Below are positions 56,401 through 64,000 of a stretch of DNA of 64,000 nucleotides, piece by piece; positions within the stretch are counted from its first letter, which is position 1; every line of letters starts with the position of its first letter. The translations under genes were made by a program, and so were the position numbers. Origin of the DNA: Gordonia sp. ABSL11-1 (GTDB lineage: Bacteria; Actinomycetota; Actinomycetes; Mycobacteriales; Mycobacteriaceae); assembly GCF_030315685.1 (NCBI RefSeq), contig NZ_JASXSI010000012.1:62001-126000 (forward strand). Reading direction: 5' to 3'. Under the pieces are notes generated by a model. The model was not told where the DNA came from and made no database searches. It was given only the letters and a program-made list of their open reading frames with translations.

Positions 56401-56841
56401 TCACGTGTCGACCACGATCTCCTGCAGTGGAATCCCAGGTCTCGGCGAGTCGATGTAGAACGGGCCGCCGGGGCGTAGTGCCGCACGTACCCGGTGGAGG
56501 GCCGCGTCCAGCAGGTCGGGATGTCGACCGTCGAACGCTCCGACGCGGATCGCGACGGCCAGGTCGAACGGCGGCGTGTCGTCGGGTAGCACGAGATCCT
56601 CGACCGGAGTGCACACGAACCGGAGCAGACCCGCTCGGATGAGTCCACCGGAGCTCGCGATCGCTGTGCCTACCGCTCGTTCGGATCTGTCGACGCCGAG
56701 TACGTGACCGTCCGGTCCGACGAGCTGCGCCACCGCGCGGGCGGCCGCGCCTGACCCACAACCGATCTCGAGAACGCGGAGACCGGGCCGCAGCGGCAGG
56801 GCGCCGACGGCCGCCGCCAGGCGCGGCGACAGCCGACTCAC
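56401..56841 (-). CDS. Class I SAM-dependent methyltransferase
   Basis: The 146-residue protein has motif I VLEIGCGSGAAARAVA (residues 23-31 and following) and HVLGVDRSERA, then FDLAVAIRVGAFDG and ALRPGGPFYIDSP. It covers a single small Rossmann domain and lacks a recognisable substrate-binding insert, so the target may be a small molecule. The GTG at 56841 is the only in-frame start that leaves the whole SAM site. It follows 13 bases behind the AraC regulator's stop on the same strand, so the two are likely an operon and the regulator may control the enzyme. Confidence 0.82.
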   Translation of the reverse strand: MSRLSPRLAAAVGALPLRPGLRVLEIGCGSGAAARAVAQLVGPDGHVLGVDRSERAVGTAIASSGGLIRAGLLRFVCTPVEDLVLPDDTPPFDLAVAIRVGAFDGRHPDLLDAALHRVRAALRPGGPFYIDSPRPGIPLQEIVVDT

Positions 56842-56854
56842 CGCCTCGACCGCA

Positions 56855-57799
56855 TCAGAATCCCCCGGACCGGCGGCGGTGCCACATGATCGGGTCGGGG
56901 TCGCCGGCGTCGGTGATCATCCCTGTCTGGGCCAGCATCCAGCGGGCGATCTGCCTGCGATGAGCCGAGAAGGTCAGTACGTGTGCCCAGATCTGCGACA
57001 GCACAAACGATTCGGGTGGATCACAGATCGCGTCGACGATGCGGTCGGACCACGCTCCGCGACGGTCGATGTCGCGGGTGAGGGCCAACCATCGGGGAGC
57101 GGTGTCGGCGTGCCGCTCGATCAGACCCGCGATGTCCCCGGTGACGGTGAGATCGGGATCGTCGTCGCCGGCGATACTCGCCAACCACGGCACCTTGTCG
57201 AGTACCAGATGCGTGTACACCTGCGCCAGTGTCTCCTCGGCGCCGTTCCACGCGAGCGGGCTGTGCCCGCGCATGCGTACCGCGTGGAGTTCCTCGGCGC
57301 CGATCCCCTTGGCGGCCTCCAGCAAGGCGGACACGTCCTCGAGGTCGTGGCGCACCATGAGCGACACGATGTCGCCGGTGGACTCCTCCGAACTCTCGGT
57401 AGCGCCGCCGGAGTCGACGTAGAGGACTGTCGGAGAGTGGAAGTGGATTCCGTTCGGGGCCGGTAACCAATGTCCGCGATCCGACCGCGCCCCCAGCCGA
57501 CTCGGCGGGTGTCCGAACGCCCGTGTGAACGCACGGGCGAATCCCTCCACCGATTCGTAGCCGGATCCGAACGCGGTGTCGGTCACCGACTCTCCGCGTT
57601 GGAGCATCCAGGCCGCCCGCTCGAGGAGCACACGCCGCCGAAGTGCGACCGGTGCCTCCCCGAGATGCCGGGAGAACTGCCGGCTGAAGTGGAACGGCGA
57701 TGCGTGCGCACCCGACGCCATGTCGTCGAGGGTGCGGTGGTCGTCGTCGAGTACCGCGTCGAGGAGTTCGCGGATCCGGTCGCGTCCGGCTTCGGTCAT
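56855..57799 (-). CDS. AraC-family regulator with C-terminal DinB-like domain
   Basis: The 314-residue protein begins, unusually, with the DNA-binding part: two helix-turn-helices of the AraC type in the first 105 residues (ASGAHASPFHFSRQFSRHLGEAP and TDTAFGSGYESVEGFARAFTRAFGHPPS). After a linker, residues about 150-300 form a four-helix DinB/DUF664-like domain (HAVRMRGHSPLAWNGAEETLAQVYTHLVLDK and SFVLSQIWAHVLTFSAHRRQIARWMLAQTG). DinB-like domains often bind metal or thiol-linked ligands. The arrangement suggests an effector-sensing regulator of the adjacent methyltransferase; ligand unknown. Confidence 0.82.
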   Translation of the reverse strand: MTEAGRDRIRELLDAVLDDDHRTLDDMASGAHASPFHFSRQFSRHLGEAPVALRRRVLLERAAWMLQRGESVTDTAFGSGYESVEGFARAFTRAFGHPPSRLGARSDRGHWLPAPNGIHFHSPTVLYVDSGGATESSEESTGDIVSLMVRHDLEDVSALLEAAKGIGAEELHAVRMRGHSPLAWNGAEETLAQVYTHLVLDKVPWLASIAGDDDPDLTVTGDIAGLIERHADTAPRWLALTRDIDRRGAWSDRIVDAICDPPESFVLSQIWAHVLTFSAHRRQIARWMLAQTGMITDAGDPDPIMWHRRRSGGF

Positions 57800-57947
57800 G
57801 CTCCGAGTATCCGCCGACCGGCGGGCCGTGCGCCTGACCGTTCTTGCTCTGTCGACCCGGCGGCGGGGGAGGCTCGTCCGTGGATCAGGTGTACAGATCT
57901 GAAGAAATGTCTACTCGATCGTTGACGCCCGAGTCTCCAAGGATTCC

Positions 57948-59726
57948 GTGACCTACGACACAATCACCGCAACGGTCTGTGGTTCGCCGGCAGCGGCACG
58001 CCCCCGGCGGTGCGCACGATCGGCATCCGTGACGGAGTGGTCGCCATCGTCACGGCCGAACCCCTCGACGACACCGGCTGCCTGGACGTCGTCGAAGCGG
58101 ACGGACAGTGGGTGATGCCCGCCGTGGTCGATATCCACACCCACTACGACGTCGAGGACCTCGCGCAGCCGGAACTCTCGGAGTCGCTTCGTCATGGCAT
58201 CACCACCGTGGTGGTCGGGTCGTGCTCGTTGTCGACGATCGACGTCGACGGCCGCGAAGCCGGCGACCTGTTCGGCCGCGTCGAGGCCATTCCGCGGCGT
58301 CACGTGATCGACGCCGTCGATCAGCACAAGACCTGGTCGTCGGCGCGTGACTATGTCGACGCCCTGGAGGATCGCGCGCTCGGCCCCAACGTCGCGGCGT
58401 TCATCGGCCACTCGGACATGCGAACGGCCGCAATGGGTCTGGACCGCGCCACGCGAAAGGATGTGCGCCCCACCGCCTCGGAGCAGGCGCAGATGGAACG
58501 ATGGCTCGGCATGGCCCTGCAGGCAGGGTTCGTCGGGATGTCATCCCAAGAGTTGCTGTTCGACAAGCTCGACGGTGATACGTGCCGCTCGCGCACACTG
58601 CCGTCCACGTATGCGAGGCCGCGGGAACTACGTCGGCTGAAATCGCTGCTTCGCCGATCGGGCCGGATACTGCAGGCGGGACCCGACATCACCAACCCGC
58701 TCAATGTCGGATCGCAGGTCTTCACATCGCTCGGCATCGGTCGTCCGCACCTCAAGACCAGCCTGCTGTCGGCGGACGACATCAAGGCGAAGCCGTATGC
58801 GATCCGGCTGATGGGGCCGCTCGCCGGTCTGGTCAACCGGTTCGGCGGGGATTTCCGGTGGCAGCATCTGCCCGTGCCGTTCGAGGTCTACCCCGACGGC
58901 ATCGACCTCGTGATCTTCGAAGAGTTCGGTTCCGGTGCCGCCGCCCTGCACCTGAGAGAACAGGTCGACCGGGACGAGCTCCTCCGCGACGTCGGATACC
59001 GCAGGCGGTTCCGCAAGGACTACGAATCGAAGTTCGTTGTGCGCGTGTGGCATCGGGACTTCTTCGATGCGGAGCTCGTCGAGCGTCCGGACACCTCGGT
59101 GATCGGTCGGTCATTCGGACAGGTCGGGATCGACCGCGGCGGAGTGCATCCGGTGGATGCGTTCCCGGACCTCGTGCTCGAACACGGCACCGCCCTGCGC
59201 TGGCGGACGACGATCTCGAACCACCGCCCCGAGGTCCTCGAGCAGATGGCCGCCGAGCCCGGCATCCAGTTCGGCTTCTCCGACGCCGGCGCACATCTGC
59301 GCAACATGGCCTTCTACAACTTCGGCCTGCGACTGCTGCGGCACGTGTACTCCGCTGAGCGGGCGGGTGAACCGTTCATGGAGGTCGCCACCGCGGTGCA
59401 CTGACTGCCCGGGGAACTGGCGGACTGGTACGGGATCGATGCCGGACATCTGCGCCCGGGGGGATCGGGCCGATCTGATGATCGTGGATCCGGAGCGTCT
59501 CGACACGTCACTGGAGGCATACCCCGAGGCAGAGGTCCCGGCCTACGGCGGCATGTCACGCATGGTCAATCGAAACGACGACACCGTGACCGCCGTGTAC
59601 GTGTCGGGTCGCAAGGCCGTCGACCACGGCGTCCCGACCGACATCGTCGGATCCTCGCGCACCGGACAGTTTCTCCGGGCCGGGTCGCCGGGGCACCCCG
59701 GTCGCCGACAACGGCGTCCGCCGTGA
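57948..59726 (+). pseudogene. Amidohydrolase-family (N-acyl-D-amino-acid deacylase-like) gene with three lesions
   Basis: The gene starts at GTG 57948 after AAGGA and encodes VTYDTITA; one base is then missing at about 57968-57972, since the next frame continues as NGLWFAGSGTPPAVRTIGIRDG. The main body has the metal site VVDIHTHYDVED and runs to AVH, where an in-frame TGA (59402) stands where CGA would give Arg. A third lesion is one extra G in a run of six at about 59459-59464, after which the frame resumes as DRADLMIVDPERLDTSLEAY and ends at 59726. The family hydrolyses N-acyl amino acids or cyclic amides. Three independent faults make sequence error an unlikely explanation. The longest intact frame is 58010-59404. 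Confidence 0.85.
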
Positions 59727-59753
59727 TGCCACCTCGACTCTCGCCGACGCCCG

Positions 59754-60216
59754 ATGACCGAATACGGCGGCCACGATCCCTGGTCTGTGGGCAGCACTGT
59801 CGCGGCGCGACTGGGATGCGGTGGCGCCGTTCCTTGCCGACGATGGCAGCTACCCCGACGTGCCGTACGGGCCGACATTGGCCGCGCGGGGACCGGCCGA
59901 CATCATCGCACGCATCAAGATCGGCTTCGAACCGCTGTCGGACCACCGCAATCATGACGGCCTGCTCGTCGTCGACGGTGACGACGTGATCTATGAGCAC
60001 TCCGAGAGGTGGGAGTGGCCGACAGGTGAGGTGGCCGTGCTGCCCTTCGTCACCGTGCATCATGTGCGGGACGGCGCGATCACGTGGTGGAAGGACTACT
60101 GGGATTCGGCGACCCTCGTCAGGCGACCCTCGTCAACAGTGCGCCTGCGTCCTCCGATGGCCGACCTCGCGGCGGCAGACACCATTTGGGTGTTCGACGC
60201 CACCGGTCACGTGTGA
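59754..60216 (+). pseudogene. SnoaL/NTF2-like protein gene, frameshifted near its start
   Basis: The intact part (from about 59782) reads GLWAALSRRDWDAVAPFLADDGSYPDVPYGP, then DHRNHDGLLVVDGDDVIYEHSERWEW and FVTVHHVRDGAITWWKDYWD, a typical SnoaL-like nuclear-transport-factor-2 fold, as found in limonene-epoxide-hydrolase relatives. The only ATG with family-like residues (MTEYGGHD at 59754) is in another frame by one base. Near the 3' end a 14-bp tandem duplication changes the sequence between ATL and MAD, and a further base restores the frame. Whether a shorter product is made is unknown. It lies 27 bases after the broken amidohydrolase. Confidence 0.68.
60108..60135. repeat. Perfect 14-bp tandem duplication
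   Basis: GGCGACCCTCGTCA is present twice in direct succession inside the SnoaL-like gene (60108-60121 and 60122-60135). Being 14 bases, it shifts the frame; the original DSATLVNSAPAS reading survives in the second copy's frame. It looks like a recent slippage event. Confidence 0.88.
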
Positions 60217-60254
60217 CGGCCGCTGCGACACCCGGCGTGGCGAGCGCCGTCCGC

Positions 60255-61979
60255 TCAGTCGCGGGTGAGTCGGGGTAGCAGGGCCTCGGTCTTGGCGTCG
60301 GTCCAGTTCGGTGGCTGCAGCATCGCCGCCCATGCATAGGGGATCGCCGACAGATAGTCGTGGCCGTGCCCGTCCGGCACATTGACCGCGACCGCCATGT
60401 CCGCCGAGACCTGAAGGAAGGTGACAAAGGGAATCCACCGGGTGGAGGACAACACATCCCGGCCACGCGGTTCGCGCAACCAGTCCGGCTCGTTGAGGAT
60501 GAGCCGAGGACTCCACCAGGTGATCGGGTCGCTGGCGTGCTGCAGATAGACCACCCGAGACGACTTCCACGGGGTGTCCGGGTGATCGAGGTCGCTCTCA
60601 TCGGCGATGAACCTGACCTGAGATCCGTCGTCATAGACCGGAAGGACCTGCGGCGAACCCGCATCACGGTTGCGCGTGGTGTCGTCCCAGAGCGTGTTGT
60701 TGAACGTCGGTCCACTGAACAGTGCGCCGTCGGTTCGTGCCGCCAGCGCCGGGATCGTGCCGAAGGCCGCCTCGCCGGCGAAGGATCCGAGACTCTCGCC
60801 GAAGACGACGAGTTTCGGACGTTCCGCCTCGGGGACCGTCTGGACCCGTTCGGACACGGCTTCGAACAGCGCACGGCCGGCTTGCCGTGCGCGCTCCTTG
60901 TCGACCAGGAACGAGAGCCAGCTCGGCAGGTAGGAGTACTGCATGCTGACGGTCGCGATGTCGCCGTTGTACATGTATTCCAGCGAGTCGACGGTCGCCT
61001 TGTTGACCCACCCGCTGCCCGTGGTGGAACCCACGACGACGATCGCTCGCTGCAGGCCACCGGTCCGGACCAACTCGTCGGCCGCGAGTTCCGCGGTCTC
61101 TCGGATGGAGTCGGCGGATTCGAGTCCCGCGTACACGCGGATCGGTTCGGTCGCCGGCGCGCCGTTGAACTGGGTCAGAGCGCCGACATCCGGTCCGCGC
61201 GAGATGAACACCCGACCCTCGCGGCCGAGTGAATCCCAGGTCACGAGAGACCCCGGACCACCCGATCGCAGGCCGGAGACGGGTGGAGACGTCTCGGCGC
61301 GAGTCTCGTCGTTCGCGGCGGCGAAGCTCGAGTTCAGCCACTGCATGGAGTACTTCGCGACGACACCGTTGAGGACGAAGACCGTCAGCGCCACCACGAG
61401 GCCGGCGCCGATCACCGCGGAGATCCGCGGCGGGGTGACCCGATTGAGTTGTCGCACCGACCAGCGGACCGCGTACGCGAACGCCTGTCCGAGACTCATC
61501 AGCAGCACGAACACGATCAGCGCCAACAGGGCGACGAGGGGATATGCTGACCAGCCGAGCTGGTCCACACCCATGAGGCCGCGGATGTCGTTCTGCCACT
61601 GCGCGAACCAGAACAACATGGCGGCGGTACCGACTGCCGCGGCGAGCCCGAGCAGGATCCAGGCCCGGCGCCCGGCGGGGCGCCACGGCTCGTCGCGCGA
61701 GATCATGAACCGTGCCAGCCAGGTACCGAACACACCGAGGCAGTAGCCGACGGCCGCGGACGCGCCGCTGACGACGCCCTGGAAGAACGCTCCGCGGGGC
61801 AGGAGCGACGGGGTCAACGAGAACCACAGGAACACCACGGCGACGACGAGTCCCGCATAGGCGTACCGGCGACGGTGCCGGCGCCACCAGCCGGACAGGC
61901 GCCCCGCGTCGGTGTCGCCGTCGTCGCCCGCGACAACGGGATCGGCGGCAGGGGTCGAGATCTCGTCGTCGGTCGTCAC
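60255..61979 (-). CDS. Alpha/beta-hydrolase membrane protein (Abhydrolase_9 type)
   Basis: The 574-residue protein has a cytosolic Asp/Gly-rich start, about five transmembrane helices up to residue 215 (YAYAGLVVAVVFLWFSLTPSLLP, AWILLGLAAAVGTAAMLFWF, YPLVALLALIVFVLLM and ISAVIGAGLVVALTVFVL), and a C-terminal hydrolase domain. The latter has a G-x-S-x-G element in VVFGESLGSFAGEAAFG, with the serine as likely nucleophile, and later DPITWWSPRLILNEPDW. The family is widespread in Mycobacteriales, and its substrate is unknown; lipid or cell-wall hydrolysis is plausible. It converges with the broken SnoaL-like gene. Confidence 0.83.
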   Translation of the reverse strand: MTTDDEISTPAADPVVAGDDGDTDAGRLSGWWRRHRRRYAYAGLVVAVVFLWFSLTPSLLPRGAFFQGVVSGASAAVGYCLGVFGTWLARFMISRDEPWRPAGRRAWILLGLAAAVGTAAMLFWFAQWQNDIRGLMGVDQLGWSAYPLVALLALIVFVLLMSLGQAFAYAVRWSVRQLNRVTPPRISAVIGAGLVVALTVFVLNGVVAKYSMQWLNSSFAAANDETRAETSPPVSGLRSGGPGSLVTWDSLGREGRVFISRGPDVGALTQFNGAPATEPIRVYAGLESADSIRETAELAADELVRTGGLQRAIVVVGSTTGSGWVNKATVDSLEYMYNGDIATVSMQYSYLPSWLSFLVDKERARQAGRALFEAVSERVQTVPEAERPKLVVFGESLGSFAGEAAFGTIPALAARTDGALFSGPTFNNTLWDDTTRNRDAGSPQVLPVYDDGSQVRFIADESDLDHPDTPWKSSRVVYLQHASDPITWWSPRLILNEPDWLREPRGRDVLSSTRWIPFVTFLQVSADMAVAVNVPDGHGHDYLSAIPYAWAAMLQPPNWTDAKTEALLPRLTRD

Positions 61980-62047
61980 CGGGCGCTCCTCTGTGCGGTG
62001 GGCGCAGTAACAGTAGCAGCGCCCACCGCCGACCGACGGGGCTCAGC

Positions 62048-63151
<1,104 letters not shown>

Positions 63152-63204
63152 GGTGGTTGCTCCTGATTCGAGGAAGTGGTGGGGGGAAGGCGGGCCGGCT
63201 GCGG

Positions 63205-64000
63205 CTACTTGATCGCACCAAACGAGAGGCCGCGGACGAGTTTGTTCTGCGCGATCCAGCCGCAGATGACGACCGGTAGCGCGGCCAGGACCGAGGCGGC
63301 CGACAGTTGCGCCCAATACAGGCCCTGCCCCGACATGAAGCCGGTGAGGAACACCGGCATGGTCTGGGCGTTGACGGCGGTCATGTTGACGGCGAAGAAG
63401 AACTCGTTCCACGAGAAGATCACGCAGATCAGTGCGGTCGCGGCGATGCCGGGGGAGATCAACGGCAGGATGACCTCGCGGACCGAGGTCCACAGGCTTG
63501 CTCCGTCGATGCTGGCCGCCTCCAACAGTTCTCCGGGGACCTCGAGGAAGAACGAGCGCATCATCCAGACGGCGATCGGCAGGTTCATCGCGGTGTAGAG
63601 GATGACCAGGGTCCAGATGTTGTCGAGCATGCCGATGCGGCCGACGATGACGTACAGCGGGATGATCGCGGCCACGATCGGCAACATCTTGGTGCTGATG
63701 AAGAAGAACAGTGCGTCCTGGGTCTTGCGGACCGGACGCAGCGACAGTGCGAACGCCGCCGGAACGCCTAGTGCCAGCACCAAGATCGTCGAGACGATGG
63801 TCGCGAACAGCGAGTTGAGCAGGGGTGTGGCGATGCCGGCGTCGAAGACCTCTGTGAACTGGTCCAGGGTGGGGGTGAAGATGAACGTCGGCGGGTTCGT
63901 CGCCGCGTCGCTCTCCTGTTTGAACGCGGTGAGCACCATCCACAACACCGGGAAGAAGAAGCCCAGGGCCAGGATCCAGGTGAATGCGGTCAGCAGCGAT
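63205..64000 (-). CDS. Carbohydrate ABC transporter permease (MalG type), 5' part outside window
   Basis: The frame is open to the window edge and reads LLTAFTWILALGFFFPVLWMVLTAFKQE, the first helix of MalG-type permeases, so the gene starts outside. The EAA loop appears as ELLEAASIDGASLWTSVREVILPLISPG. The last part (QTMPVFLTGFMSGQGLYWAQLSAASVLAALPVVI, then NKLVRGLSFGAIK) resembles polyol permeases such as SmoG/MtlG, so sorbitol or mannitol is a possible substrate, by inference. The binding protein and other permease are presumably upstream, beyond 64 kb. Confidence 0.88.
   Translation of the reverse strand, partial: SLLTAFTWILALGFFFPVLWMVLTAFKQESDAATNPPTFIFTPTLDQFTEVFDAGIATPLLNSLFATIVSTILVLALGVPAAFALSLRPVRKTQDALFFFISTKMLPIVAAIIPLYVIVGRIGMLDNIWTLVILYTAMNLPIAVWMMRSFFLEVPGELLEAASIDGASLWTSVREVILPLISPGIAATALICVIFSWNEFFFAVNMTAVNAQTMPVFLTGFMSGQGLYWAQLSAASVLAALPVVICGWIAQNKLVRGLSFGAIK

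Overview
The window reads as chromosome of a high-GC actinobacterium of the order Mycobacteriales, most likely Gordonia or a close relative. The strongest evidence is gene order. From about 9.2 kb to 39.1 kb the order secA2, pgsA-like, gcvH, garA, MerR (Rv1828/FtsR type), bifunctional nuclease, MerR (Rv1830 type), gcvP, a secreted binding-protein-like gene, glcB, two CNNM/CBS membrane proteins, guaB1, gnd, M56 protease, blaI, thioesterase, ureABCFGD, ndh follows the Mycobacterium tuberculosis order Rv1821 to Rv1854c, with local losses and insertions. The family assignments and this synteny come from recognising the proteins by eye; no search was run. No tRNA, rRNA, CRISPR array, transposase or phage gene was seen.

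Layout. 0-9 kb: a truncated SARP/BTAD regulator, VOC protein, mismatch-specific glycosylase, DUF503, pyruvyl-transferase-like protein, PPK2, malate dehydrogenase, META-domain protein and two uncharacterised membrane proteins. 9.2-19.1 kb: accessory secretion (SecA2), a phospholipid synthase, and the glycine-cleavage/GarA/MerR block, with a tandem glycine riboswitch in front of gcvP. 19.4-30.9 kb: a long minus-strand run including malate synthase G, CBS/CorC proteins, GuaB1, 6-phosphogluconate dehydrogenase and a BlaR/BlaI-like pair. 31.0-31.2 kb: a small-RNA gene with an iron-box-like site in its promoter, at the position of M. tuberculosis MrsI. 31.3-37.7 kb: thioesterase, DUF6986-type lyase and the urease operon (no ureE). 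37.7-49.2 kb: NDH-2, acetyltransferase, hotdog thioesterase and overlapping recC-recB-recD. 49.3-64 kb: PIG-L deacetylase, HtpG, several lipid-type enzymes around a KstR-like palindrome, an AraC regulator with a methyltransferase, an alpha/beta-hydrolase membrane protein, and the end of a polyol/sugar ABC transporter.

Genes that plausibly work together: gcvH and gcvP with the glycine riboswitch; GarA (brake on 2-oxoglutarate metabolism), malate dehydrogenase and malate synthase in central carbon control; ureABC with ureFGD; recCBD as one nuclease/helicase; the M56 protease and BlaI as a sensor/repressor pair. Three genes are visibly broken: a BadF/GlcNAc-kinase-type gene with one frameshift, an amidohydrolase with three lesions, and the SnoaL-like gene next to it. 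The last two mark 57.9-60.2 kb as a decaying patch.

The least ordinary features are the MrsI-like RNA, a 37-bp inverted repeat after gcvP, a 17-bp tandem repeat spreading from the secA2 stop codon into the pgsA start, and near-perfect palindromes in front of the Rv1830-type MerR gene and at 55.6 kb. I saw no convincing undescribed multigene system.
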